64,000 nucleotides of DNA from Cepaea nemoralis (GCA_014155875.1 JACEFZ010002102.1:66001-130000); one strand, 5' to 3'; shown: positions 44,132 to 54,991, counted from the stretch's first letter. The notes: generated from the sequence alone by a model not told the origin. Numbers and translations are program-made.

Positions 44132-44132
44132 T
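43975..44132. repeat. (CAGA)n/(GATA)n tract between Helitron end copies
   Basis: CAGA and GATA runs separate the last copies of the Helitron end block. A partial CCCCGCCAGG sits at 44046-44055. Confidence 0.9.
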
Positions 44133-44305
44133 AGATAGATCCCCGCCAGGGACTGGGCGAAGCCGGGCCGGGTCAGCTAGTATTTAATATACGTTAAAAG
44201 TTGTAGTTTTTAAAATTATGGTATTATATTATTTTCGTCTATCTTTCTACTGCCGGCTCTACTCCCTACCCCTCTCACATTCAACGTTCAAAACACAGCT
44301 GCAGA

Positions 44306-44470
44306 TGATTTGGAAGCAGACTTCCTTGCGTTAGTTTCCATACAATGATATGAGTTCCGGTAGTTTAGAAAGCAATGGCAAATTACTGAACATAAACTTG
44401 TCCAGGAATCACAAACAGCCAGAAATGCTGGAGTCGACTGCTATGTCCTGTCAAAGGATATTCAACAAAC
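44306..44470 (+). repeat. S1 SINE, diverged
   Basis: ATGATTTGGAAGCAGAC head side, AGCAATGGCAAATTACTGA, CTGGAGTCGACTGC and AAAGGATATTCAAC in S1 order. No B box is preserved. Confidence 0.75.
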
Positions 44471-44668
44471 TTAACTTCTCCTTGCCTGTTTACGTTTTCA
44501 CTGTCCGAGGTCCTGGTCAGGTATGAACATTTGTTTGCGTTTGTTGTCTGTCAACAGAATGTAAACATACATGTTAGTTTGACTACATACACAAAACTGC
44601 TCACGTGTCGTAAGGTTTTAATCCTTTTATAAATATATTTGTTAACATGAGTTTTATCTGTTTTCATT

Positions 44669-44902
44669 TTTTTTTTCATATCCTTTACAGGACATCGCTG
44701 TCAACACCAGCATCTTCCAGCTGTATGTTGATTTCTTGGCAAGATTACGCTCAGTAGTTTGCTATTGCTTTCTGAGCGGCCGGCTCACATACCCCGTAGG
44801 TTACCGATGCGATTCGAACCACTGCTGATTCTCACCGTCATTACCGACGAGAGTATACGAGATTACGGAGAAAAGTCATAACCTCTAGGCCACGAAGTCG
44901 GC
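44669..44902 (-). repeat. S1 SINE with 11-bp TSD
   Basis: Minus-strand full copy with B box (plus text GATTCGAACCAC). The direct repeats CTGTTTTCATT at 44658-44668 and 44903-44913 are identical. Confidence 0.92.
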
Positions 44903-44913
44903 CTGTTTTCATT

Positions 44914-45632
44914 ACTTATTTTTAATTTTTGTTGCATTCTTTATACTTCTGCTAATTATTTACTGTTTTATCCAATCGCGTTAAAATATTACTGTTCACT
45001 TTCACACCTCGGCTACTAGATTCTAACTCTCGTTTCTTTTGTTTATTACGAGCAGACACAAAACCTGTGCTTACAGAACTCCACGAACCGGAACTCCAAT
45101 TGTTTTAAGTCTGGCAAACGTGTGAAAATGATACTGTAGAAAAGAGAGCTCTGTCAAGTCACATACATGTCACAACAAGATACTGTTTGCACGGTTCTCG
45201 CGCATTAGCTCCTCCACTTTTGAAGTAATATAAAAACGGTGACTCCCATGTAAACGAAACGTGTTGTCTGAGACATTTCGTTTTCCACGCAATCACAGAC
45301 TGTCAGTCAGTGCCCAACCAACGGCAATATCACCAGGATCTATAGGGGTACCGTGAAATGTCTGAAGATATCGGCTTGTAGAAATGAACTTCTAGCAATA
45401 GACCACTTGAAGAGATACGGAAATTGGTTGTGGAGGCATTTCCAAGCTTTACTATTATTAGTAGGCATTTTATTATTGACTATATGGCGTGTCAAAATGT
45501 GTTACGAAAAGCACGTAACGAAAACCACGTACTAAAATCAGAGTCAACCATTGTAACAGACTTAGTAATATTATTGTTATTATTGTTATTAAGAACGGAC
45601 CATATTAGAAACGAGGAGATCTATAAAACAGT
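44914..45632. other. Unassigned interval with a TATA-like motif
   Basis: TATAAAAAC occurs at about 45231. The frames downstream (45353-45535 and others) start only on GTG, and the true ATG at 45358 runs just 7 codons. I do not support a gene. Confidence 0.4.
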
Positions 45633-45640
45633 TGAGCAAC

Positions 45641-46454
45641 CATCCATCCATCATGTGCCATGCCGGTAAGCATGGGCGGTCATGTTCTGCCATCTCACTC
45701 GATCACCAGAGTCGTGGATCAGCTCCGTGTTTCTGTCTCGACCATGCCACAAGGCCAAGCCATCCAGGTACTTGCTTCTAGGTCTTCCCCTTGGTCTGTT
45801 CCCCTCGATCTTACCAGTTGTCACCAAATTCTCCAATCCATTTCTTCTCATAACATGCCCAAAAAATTTTGACTGTCTACGTCTAATTTCTCTAATCAAT
45901 TTACAATCTTCATTTGTTTCTTGAAGGACTTGTTCATTGGTCTTTCTGGCTGTCCATGGTATTCTTTGCATTTTCCTCAGAAACCAAATCTCTACAGCCA
46001 TCAGATGTTTTTCAGCCTGACTGCTCATTGTCCACGCTTCACATCCATATAAAAGTACAGGTTCAATGTAGCATCTCAACACTCTTTTTCTCGTTTCAAT
46101 TGACATCTTTTTATTGGATGAATATGTTTTTCATCTTGCTAAAGGCTACTTTTGCCATGGCGATTCTTGTTCTAATCTCTTCAAGGCATCTCCCATCAGA
46201 TGTTATTACTGTTCCGAGATAATTGTACCTGCTCACTTGTTGCAGAATATTCCCATTTACTTGTATATTACATTGTGGTATTTCGTCCTTCCTAATGACG
46301 ACCATAATCTGTGTCTTTTTACAATTTAATTCTAACCCTAGTTGTTCACTGTGTGTAACAATCGCATATACTAAATTTTGCAGGTCCTGTTCATTGTCTG
46401 CAATCAAGACTGTATCATCTGCATATCTAATGTTATTGATGCATCGTCCCCCAA
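45641..46454 (-). mobile_element. RTE LINE copy A (LN-A), 5'-truncated, 8-bp TSD
   Basis: The minus strand encodes the RT from RYADDTVLIADN onward in 46464-46111. After a frame change it continues in 46106-45651 with RKRVLRCYIEPVLLYGCEA, WTARKTNEQVLQE, FFGHVMRRNGLENLVTTGK and the GRPRSKYLDGL tail. The 3' simple tail is ATGGATGGATGG. The direct repeats TGAGCAAC at 45633-45640 and 46455-46462 bound it. It is very similar to the copy at 37940-38985. This is the left partner of the duplication described in the findings. Confidence 0.92.
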
Positions 46455-46462
46455 TGAGCAAC

Positions 46463-46757
46463 ACCCGTAGTCAAATCCATTATAGACATTGATAGACAAA
46501 GACTTAACTGTTTCGGCCACCTAATGAGAATGAACCCAATATCTCCAGCGGCAAGAGCATAGAACATGAAAATGGAAACATCAAGAGGCAGGGGAAGACT
46601 ACAAAAAATGTAGATCGACGGAGGCATCAACACCTTAAACACCCACATCATCTCTGCATAGCAAGCGACCGAGCGAGCACTAGTTCGTAAACCAATCATC
46701 AAACACACCTGCGACACCTTATGGCATATAGCAGTGAAGAAGAAAATAATAATAATA

Positions 46758-46790
<33 letters not shown>

Positions 46791-47433
46791 TGCCAAAGTA
46801 AAGGGCCACTTTGGATCTTGTGGCTGAATTTGTCTAGATAACGGTGTATCCTCTCCTTTCCTTAGTTACCTCTTACGACATGCCTGATAGGCTGCAGTGT
46901 TACTATACTTTGTTTCACTTACCGGCCCAGGTAACACACGCCTTTGTCTGGAACCCATAAATGAAACGAAATAGCGGAGACCTATAAACACACAGAGAAG
47001 AGAATTAATTACACGTATGAACAATATTTGGAGGACAGGGAGGGAGCTCTAGGAGATAGCATAACATAGAACAGCTTGGCATAGTTTGGTGGCGAGCTCA
47101 TACCTAAATTGGGGGAGGGAAGGGGGGTAAATGACAGTAAAAGAGGTCACTTACATTGCTCCATGTGTGGTATAGTCTCCTTCCATAGGTTAGACAACCG
47201 AAATATTCTTTAGACAATCATGAACGACTACTAGTTTTAGATACAATAACAAACGAAACAATATATTTGAGGTAGCTTGAGTCTGGGTGTAAGTGTGATT
47301 CTTGTGTTGAATGACGTTCGAGGGGAGAATCCGGCGGTTTAAAGCCAGTGTTTTTGGAAAACTGAATATCTACACATTATATTTTCTGGAGGAGACGAAG
47401 CATTTGTGAATTTGCCCAAGGTGTAGTAATGTC
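46463..47433. repeat. Spacer S-left, duplicated at 48267-49270
   Basis: Contains a short plus-strand LINE tail (RQRLNCFGHLMRMN, then SRGRGRLQKM), an (ATT)n run at 46745-46790 and unique sequence. The whole spacer recurs to the right of copy B. The two differ mainly by single-base insertions and deletions between 47100 and 47430, and by the ATT repeat length. Confidence 0.92.
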
Positions 47434-47449
47434 GATTCTTAAAATCAAT

Positions 47450-48258
47450 CAATCAATCATGTGCCATGCCGGAAAGCGTGGGCGGTCATGACTCGCCATT
47501 TCACTCGATCACCAGTGTCGTGGATCAGCTCAGTGTTCCTGTGTCGTCCATGCCATGTTGCCAAGCCATCCAGGTATTTTCCTCTCGGTCTTCCTCTTGG
47601 TCTGTTCCCTTCGATCTTTCCAGTTGTCACTAAGTTCTCCAATCCATTTCTTCTCATAACATGTCAAAAAATTTTGACTGTCTACGTCTAATTTTTCTAA
47701 TCAATTTACAATCTTCATTTGTTTCTTGAAGGACTTGTTCATTGGTCTTTCTGGCTGTCCATGGTATTCTTTGCATTTTCCTCAGAAACCAAATCTCTAC
47801 AGCCATCAGATGTTTTTCAGCCTGACTGCTCATTGTCCACGCTTCACATCCATATAAAAGTACAGGTTCAATGTAGCATCTCAACACTCTTTTTCTCGTT
47901 TCAATTGACATCTTTTTATTGATGAATATGTTTTTCATCTTGCTAAAGGCTACTTTTGCCATGGCAATTCTTGTTCTAATCTCTTCAAGGCATCTCCCAT
48001 CAGATGTTATTACTGTTCCGAGATAATTGTACCTGCTCACTTGTTGCAGAATATTCCCATTTACTTGTATATTACATTGTGGTATTTCGTCCTTCCTAAT
48101 GACGACCATAATCTGTGTCTTTTTACAATTTAATTCTAACCCTAGTTGTTCACTGTGTGTAACAATCGCATATACTAAATTTTGCAGGTCCTGTTCATTG
48201 TCTGCAATCAAGACTGTATCATCTGCATATCTAATGTTATTGATGCATCGTCCCCCAA
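47450..48258 (-). mobile_element. RTE LINE copy B, a crossover chimera of copies A and C
   Basis: Its 3' part (47450 to about 47665) follows copy C: same (ATTG)n tail, GGCGGTCATGACTCGCC and TTTTCCTCTCGGTC. From about 47703 to 48258 it follows copy A, including A's 5' truncation point and A's adjacent TGAGCAAC. The switch lies in the shared stretch around TTTTGACTGTCTACG. The frame 48268-47654 is open through RT palm and thumb (204 codons), and a 1-bp loss in the switch region disrupts the tail frame. Confidence 0.92.
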
Positions 48259-48266
48259 TGAGCAAC

Positions 48267-48552
48267 ACCCGTAGTCAAATCCATTATAGACATTGATAGA
48301 CAAAGACTTAACTGTTTCGGCCACCTAATGAGAATGAACCCAATATCTCCAGCGGCAAGAGCATAGAACATGAAAATGGAAACATCAAGAGGCAGGGGAA
48401 GACTACAAAAAATGTAGATCGACGGAGGCATCAACACCTTAAACACCCACATCATCTCTGCATAGCAAGCGACCGAGCGAGCACTAGTTCGTAAACCAAT
48501 CATCAAACACACCTGCGACACCTTATGGCATATAGCAGTGAAGAAGAAAAGA

Positions 48553-48624
<72 letters not shown>

Positions 48625-49270
48625 GCCAAAGTAAAGGGCCACTTTGGATCTTGTGGCTGAATTTGTCTAGATAACGGTGTATCCTCTCCTTTCCTTAGTT
48701 ACCTCTTACGACATGCCTGATAGGCTGCAGTGTTACTATACTTTGTTTCACTTACCGGCCCAGGTAACACACGCCTTTGTCTGGAACCCATAAATGAAAC
48801 GAAATAGCGGAGACCTATAAACACACAGAGAAGAGAATTAATTACACGTATGAACAATATTTGGAGGACAGGGAGGGAGCTCTAGGAGATAGCATAACAT
48901 AGAACAGCTTGGCATAGTTTGGTGGCGAGCTCATACCTAAATTGGGGAGGGAAGGGGGGTAAATGACAGTAAAAGAGGTCACTTACAATTGCATCCATGT
49001 GTGGTATAGTCCTCCTTCCATAGGTTAGACAACCGAAATAGTCTTTAGACAAATCATGAACGACTACTAGTTTTAGATACAATAACAAACGAAACATATA
49101 TTTGAGGTAGCTTGAGTCTGGGTGTAAGTGTGATTCTTGTGTTGAATGACGTTCGAGGGGAGAATCCGGCGGTTTAAAGCCAGTGTTTTTGGAAACTGAA
49201 TATCTACACATTATATTTTCTGGAGGAGAACGAAAGCATTTGTGAATTTGCCCAAGAGTGTAGTAATGTC
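48267..49270. repeat. Spacer S-right, duplicate of 46463-47433
   Basis: Same content as the left spacer, with a longer (ATT)n run (48553-48624). It ends with the 16-bp TSD of copy C. Confidence 0.92.
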
Positions 49271-50958
49271 GATTCTTAAAATCAATCAATCAATCATGTG
49301 CCATGCCGGAAAGCGTGGGCGGTCATGACTCGCCATTTCACTCGATCACCAGTGTCGTGGATCAGCTCAGTGTTCCTGTGTCGTCCATGCCATGTGGCCA
49401 AGCCATCCAGGTATTTTCCTCTCGGTCTTCCTCTTGGTCTGTTCCCTTCGATCTTGCCAGTTGTCACTAAGTTCTCCAATCCATTTCTTCTCATAACATG
49501 TCCAAAAAATTTTGACTGTCTACGTCTAATTTCTCTAATCAGTTTACGATGTTCATTTGTCTCCTGTAGTACTTGGTCATTGGTTTTTTCTGTCTGTCCA
49601 GTGGTATTCTTTGCATTTTCCTCAGAAACCACATTTCTGCAGCCATCAGATGCTTTTCAGCTTGACTGCTCATTGTCCAAGTTTCACATCCATACAAAAG
49701 AACAGGCTCTATGTATCCCCTCAACACTCTTTTTCTCGTTTCAATTGACATCTTTTTATTGGTTAGAATGTTTTTCATCTTGCTAAAGGCTACTTTCGCC
49801 ATGGCGATTCTTGTTCTAATCTCTTCAAGGCATCTCCCATCAGATGTTATGACTGTTCCAAGATAATTGTACCGATTCACTTGTTGAAGAATACTTCCAT
49901 TTACTTGTATATTACATTGTGGCACTTCTTCCTTCCTAGTGACGACCATAACCTGAGTCTTTTTACAATTTAATTCTAACCCCAGTTGCTCACTGTGTAC
50001 AACAACCGCATCTACTAATTGTTGCAGGTCCTGCGCATTGTCTGCAATTAATACTGTATCATCTGCATATCTAATGTTATTGATGTTTCGTCCTCCAATG
50101 CTGATTCCATTTATATCCTCTACATTTCTGAAAATATTTTCACTGTATAGGGAAAAAAGATCTGAAGACATCACACATCCCTGCCTAACACCTCTCTTAA
50201 TTGGCTGATACTGTCCCACTTCATTATCAATCCTTATTGCAGCTTGTTGTTTCCAATGTATGTTTTTTTATAAGTCTAATGTCTTTCCCATCAATTTGTA
50301 GATCTGCAAGCATATCCACCATGCTGACATGTCTAACCCTATCAAAAGCCTTTGTATAGTCAATAAAGCAAAGATGTATATCCTTGTTTACTTCTATAGC
50401 ACGTTCAATAACTGTTCGCAGCATATACACAGCATTTACTGTACCCTTTCCTTCTACAAACCCGCATTGTTCTTCCCCTATTTCAGGTTGTATCTTCTTC
50501 CTCACTCTTTGCATGATAATTCTTAGCAAAATCTTTGTGATGTGACTCATTATACTAATTGTTCTATGTTGATCACATTCCAAGGTTCCTGATTTCTTTG
50601 GGATTGCAATAAATACAGAGTTACATAATTCAGGAAGTATATCTCCAGTATCATATAATGTGTTCAGCAGTCTGGTGACTTGCTCTAGTCCAAATTCTTC
50701 TAAAGCTTTAATCATTTCTGTTGTGATGTTATCTGCACCGGGGGCCTTGCCAGCTTTCATATAGCTTAAGAACATTTCGAACCTCCATCTCCAAAATTGG
50801 CGGTCCTTCATTATTAAATCTAATATCATACTGTTCGTCTCTGTTATCATCATAAAGGTGTTTCACATAATCTGTCCATACATGTAGAATCTGGTCTTTT
50901 TCTATTATGATTTTGCCATCTTCAGTTTTTAGACACCCTGTTGATGTACTTGTTCTTT

Positions 50959-51295
50959 GCTTGCTTGCTTGCTTGTGTTCGTTGGCTTGAGCTCCAACGC
51001 GAAGTCCTGTATGTCGGATGAAGGCATCCTGTTGTCCAACATCAGTGTGATGTCATACGGGACCTGAGTTTTGCGTGAGTATCCGTTGTCCCATGTCTGG
51101 CTTATTGGTGTGCAGACTGGTGGATCCTCGCCGTACAGGCAAACACTCTCCGACTTCGGAGGAATCGGCGATCCTACTGACTTTAGTCAGGACCCCGAAA
51201 GGACCTGTTGCCCAGGACGCTCGACGAGGACGCGTCAATAGGTCTTGGCCAGTATGTAACCCGGCCCTGGTGCCTTGGAAACACCTCTGCATCCC
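50959..51295 (-). repeat. S6 SINE-like insertion inside RTE copy C, 11-bp TSD
   Basis: A 337-bp GC-richer block that interrupts the linker between endonuclease and RT. Identical direct repeats ACTTGTTCTTT flank it at 50948-50958 and 51296-51306. A (CTTG)n run sits at its left end, i.e. a (CAAG)n 3' tail on the minus strand. No A/B boxes were recognised and no second copy occurs in this window. Confidence 0.82.
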
Positions 51296-52479
51296 ACTTG
51301 TTCTTTTATTAGTAAGTTCCTGAATTCTTTTGTGCACTAATTTGGTATTTTGACTGTTGTGTTGGTTTTCAATTTCTAAGCACTTTTCCTCAAGCCATGC
51401 TTCTTTTGCCTCCTTACATATAATGATCATGACTTGTCTGTGAATTTCGTCATATTGCAGCAGAATTAGTTTTTGTTGAGTCTTCTTGTTTCCATGAGGT
51501 GTAAATTCTTCAGTCATCCATTTCTTACGACCCACCTTCTTATTTTGGAATAGTTGTTTCTGCAGCCACAGTGATTGATTCTTCAACGTTTCCCACTGAT
51601 CATCCACATCCTGGAATAGATCTCTAGATCAGACAAATTTCAAATCTGTTCTGTACTTCTATGTTGATTTGTTTTGTATTTCTTGTCATTACTCAATGTA
51701 CACAATCGTATTAGTGTTCCTGTTATATCACTTGACTTTCGTCAACTTTATCCTCATGTTCTGTGAGTAACCCTGTGGTCACTATAACAATCAACACTGG
51801 AACTGTGTTTGCTAGTGTTTAATGCGTTTCTTAATCTTCTGCTAATCACAATGTAGTCAATCTGGTTTCTAATCCTGCTATCAGACTCCTCCATGTCCAT
51901 AATTTTCTAGGTGTTGCTTGAACCAGGTGTTTCCTACATCATTTCCTGTTCCTTGGCCCACGCTAGTCGAGTCTGTATCCTCTTTTCATTTCTCTCTCCT
52001 AAACATAGTTTCCTACTGTTACTATCCCCTGATTTCTACTTTTGCATTGAAGTCCCCTTTTATGATGTTTATTTCTGACTTTACATTTCTTTAAGGCAGA
52101 CTCTATGTCATTATAAATTCTCTATACACTATCTTCACTGGATTCTCCGTTGGGGCATATACTTGAATAATAGTTATGCTAAAGGTCTGCCACTTATTTA
52201 ACTAGTAGAACTCTGTCCGACACGGCCCAATACCTTGAAACAGATTTTGCTGTTTTCCGGTACAAAAATTGCCAACTCCTCTATGACGATCTTCGCCTCC
52301 AGAATAAATAATCTTGAAATCTTCTTCTATCTTGATGCCTGCTCCTGTCCATCTCGTTTCGCACATACCTAAAATATAAATTTTGTCCCTTTCAATTTCT
52401 TGTTTTATGTTCACTAATTTTCCGTCGTCGTTTAACGTCCTAACGTTCCAAATTGCTAATTTTCACGTCTCTGTCCTTG

Positions 52480-52579
52480 TCTTGCGATGATCAGTCTTTA
52501 AGCGAATCATGATATACTAGGCACTTTTAAAGAGGTAGTTTGCCGTTGCTTTCCTCTATGGCAGTGACCTTACTGGTCG
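52480..52579 (-). other. RTE 5' leader, probable source of the S1 SINE body
   Basis: The first 100 bases of copy C contain GGAAAGCAACGGCAAACTAC. S1 SINEs carry AGAAAGCAATGGCAAACTAC at the start of their body. Confidence 0.6.
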
Positions 52580-52659
52580 GATTCTTAAAATCAATAACAG
52601 AAATCCAAGAAGAGAAAACGAAGAAATGAATCATAAAGCGACAGCCAATCAGACAGACA

Positions 52660-52920
52660 GACACGTACACACACAAACAGACACGTACACACACAAACAG
52701 ACACGTACACACTCAAACAGACACGTACACACACAAACAGACACGTACACACACAAACAGACACGTACACACACAAACAGACACGTACACACACAAACAG
52801 ACACGTACACACACAAACAGACACGTACACACACAAACAGACACGTACACACACAAACAGACACGTACACACACAAACAGACACGTACACACACAAACAG
52901 ACACGTACACACACAAACAG
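52660..52920. repeat. Near-perfect 20-bp minisatellite, 13 units
   Basis: The unit CAGACACGTACACACACAAA repeats with only one substituted unit (ACACTCAAA at about 52711). The homogeneity suggests a recent expansion. Long frames on both strands here are artefacts. Confidence 0.96.
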
Positions 52921-53164
52921 AAGGAGGGCGTGAGAGGGATGTAAACGGACGAAGTAACCAACATATATCACGGATAATCAGACACCGGAAGTCCAGCAGA
53001 AAAATGATTACCCTTCCTGGGCCAATATAAAACAATGGCTAATAGTGCTTTCCCAGGCTAGACCTGTGACGTTGGGTGCTATCGATCGTGAAGCCTATCT
53101 GTCCACACGGGATCAGCTTAATGTTATTTTGTTGTTTTTCCGAAGTTGGGGATTTTTTCTGGGC

Positions 53165-53235
53165 TACTATATATATATATATATGCGTGTGTGTGTGTGT
53201 GTGTGTGTGGTGTGTGTGTGTGAGTGTTTGTGTTT
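53165..53235. repeat. (TA)n-(GT)n microsatellite
   Basis: A TA run followed by GT repeats. Confidence 0.93.
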
Positions 53236-53395
53236 GGGAGAGTGTGTATGTGTTTTGCCAGCGTACAACTAGGGATTATTAAACAGACGCGATATCACAG
53301 CACTGTAGACAAATTCAAGAATGTCCAATATTTGTCAGTGGATGTAACATAGGAGATATGATTGGTTTAAATTTTGTTCTATCCATTGTCGATGA

Positions 53396-53646
53396 GTCGT
53401 TCTCTCTGGCAAAGGAGTTAACGACTTTCTCCATAGTCCCGTTTATTCACGTAGGGAAACACAGTTGCGCGAGATTCGGTAGCGGATGGCATCGCGTTGG
53501 TTACTTACTGGGGTATGTGAGCTGGTCGCTCAGAAGGAATCGGCAAACTACTGAGCGTAATCTTGCCAAGACATCAACAACATCGGTAAAAGGCTGGTGT
53601 TGACAGCGATATCCTGTAAATAGAATATGCAAAAAAGAAAAGTATA
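53396..53646 (+). repeat. S1 SINE, TSD of about 8 bp
   Basis: Head CTCTGGCAAAGGAG with B-box-like GAGATTCGG, then CGGCAAACTACTGAGCG and CTGGTGTTGACAGCG. GTCGATGA flanks it at 53388-53395 and 53647-53654. Confidence 0.82.
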
Positions 53647-53654
53647 GTCGATGA

Positions 53655-53900
53655 AGTGTGGCGTTGGTGATCATGTCCATCCACAGCCTTCTGTCTCGGG
53701 TACTGCCAATCGTTTTTGATACTGATGTTTTTACAAGCCATGATCTCAATCTGTCTCTTGGGCTCCTCCTGCCTCCCCTCACCTCTTTCGTTGTGACGAC
53801 ATATTCCAGCTTTCCCCTTCCCATGACATGGCTACAAATGTGAACTGTCTCCTTCTGATGCGAGTTGTCAGTTCTCTTTGTGATTTAACTTCTTTCAGGA
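53655..53900 (-). pseudogene. LINE 3'-end fragment
   Basis: The minus frame reads GRGKLEYVVTTKEVRGG, SPRDRLRSWL and GSTRDRRLWMDMITNAT, a LINE C-terminal tail matching the piece at 11895-12010. Confidence 0.7.
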
Positions 53901-53976
53901 TATCTTATTACTCTTTCTATCCGTCCACGACGTTCTCATCATGTTTCTATAACACACCTCTTCGCAGCTTCCTTCA

Positions 53977-54298
53977 CCCCCCCCCCCCCCCACCATATTT
54001 TCAGAACGTCATCCCCTCCCTTTTTTACACACAGTATACGTAATAATGGAAGCTCAATTTAATAGCACATATTAAAACAAGTCTAGACGTCCACATAAAA
54101 CGTGATTTGTGGGTCTACTTTATAAAATGAATTTTAGAAGGGTGAGACGTACAGAACTGTAAAGTATGAAGGGAAAAACAATGTCAAGTAATCGGTTCTT
54201 GTATTAACGCGATCTTGTAATAATCTTAATTCCACCCTTGGAAACCCTAAAATCCCCCCTGGGGGGGGGGGGGATTCCCCACTGGTTGAGAACCACTG
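53977..54298 (+). mobile_element. hAT MITE, left end missing
   Basis: Same interior as 8097-8561 (CATATTTTCAGAACGTCAT, GTCTAGACGTCCACATAAAA, G run) and an intact right terminus GGTTGAGAACCACTG. On the left a C run at 53977-53991 replaces the terminus, so no TSD can be checked. Confidence 0.85.
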
Positions 54299-54387
54299 AT
54301 CTAGAGGATGCAAACTTTAACAAAAAAATGCTTGCCGATGTCGGCAAACTGACCTCTAAGGTGCATAACTCCCTTCGAAAGAGAAAC

Positions 54388-54460
54388 AAACAAACAAACA
54401 AACAAAGAAACAAACAAACAAACAAACAAACACACACACACATAGGCACCACACACACGC

Positions 54461-54520
<60 letters not shown>
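54388..54520. repeat. (CAAA)n-(CA)n-(TA)n-(CA)n compound microsatellite
   Basis: Consecutive runs of these words. Confidence 0.95.
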
Positions 54521-54524
<4 letters not shown>

Positions 54525-54814
54525 GTATCACTCTTGCCATCCATAACAACAATATTGACAGGTCACAAGACAATGGTATGGTTATTTTAATTTCTATCAC
54601 ACGTTTAAGGTGTTTGTTTGAATCCCCCTAGTAAGTCCGACAACTAGGATTACCCCGTGTGTAGGTTACAAATCCATATCGACTTAGGATTAGAAACGAG
54701 CAGGACGAGTAAGTCGTTGCCCTTACATGATTACTAAATTAGAAAAGGCACTCACGAAAGGAAAAAAAAGCAAACAAAAATATCAAGTGTGATTCTACTA
54801 TACACACGTTGATA

Positions 54815-54930
54815 TCCTCGCTGGTGCTACGAAGTTGGTGCACTGTGCTGAGATTTCCGTATGTGATATATGGGAAGAAAATACGAGTATATCTCTTATG
54901 GAGTAACCCGTGTGCAATGAAAGTGATCCT
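54815..54930 (+). repeat. S2/S4 core SINE fragment
   Basis: Core variant GCTACGAAGTTGGTGC, preceded by the S4-like GATATCCTCGCTGG and followed by a 3' end close to the S2 tail (GTGTGCAATGAAAGTGATC). It mixes features of both core-SINE families. Confidence 0.6.
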
Positions 54931-54955
54931 TTACGAACAGAAGCAAGCGTTAATG

Positions 54956-54959
54956 AACC

Positions 54960-54991
<32 letters not shown>

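Larger units (their letters stand above)
41706..44180 (+). mobile_element. Non-autonomous Helitron with CCT-repeat interior and repeated 3' ends
   Basis: Begins TCTCCGTCTGTATGTATG after an A and ends GGGTCAGCTAG before a T. That is the TC...CTAG structure with A/T host bases expected of Helitrons. The leader (GAACGGTCCGTCCGATTGAG, then ATGAAATTTTC) resembles common Helitron 5' leaders. The end-proximal block GGCGAAGCCGGGCCGGGTC can form a small GC hairpin. It recurs at about 43717, 43953 and 44156, and CCCCACCAGGG-like or CCCCGCCAGG parts recur at 43266 and 44046. No Rep/helicase coding is present. The element is about 2.5 kb, most of it simple repeat. Confidence 0.82.
49287..52579 (-). mobile_element. 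Full-length RTE LINE copy C with 16-bp TSD, coding broken
   Basis: Perfect direct repeats GATTCTTAAAATCAAT (49271-49286 and 52580-52595) bound a 3.29-kb unit, about 2.95 kb without the later SINE, close to the usual RTE length. From the 5' end at 52579 the order is a leader of about 110 bp with GGAAAGCAACGGCAAACTAC, then an endonuclease start (AIWNVRTLNDDGKL, GMCETRWTG). A decayed endonuclease and linker follow. The RT domain comes next (AGKAPGADNITTEMIK, FIAIPKKSG, CGFVEGKGTVNAVYML, DYTKAFDRV, GVRQGCVMSSDLFSLY, RYADDTVLIADN), then the thumb and FFGHVMRRNGLENLVTTGK tail. The 3' tail is (ATTG)n. At least five frame breaks make it non-autonomous. Confidence 0.94.

Noticed and set aside
45353..45669. 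Short frames with a hydrophobic stretch downstream of TATAAAAAC
   Set aside because: They begin at GTG, not ATG. The real ATG at 45358 meets a stop after seven codons, and nothing suggests splicing.
52660..52920. CRISPR-like regular repeats
   Set aside because: Direct 20-bp units without unique spacers, in an evidently eukaryotic context.
52591..53035. Frames with regular [21 protein letters not shown] repeats
   Set aside because: Translation of the 20-bp minisatellite.
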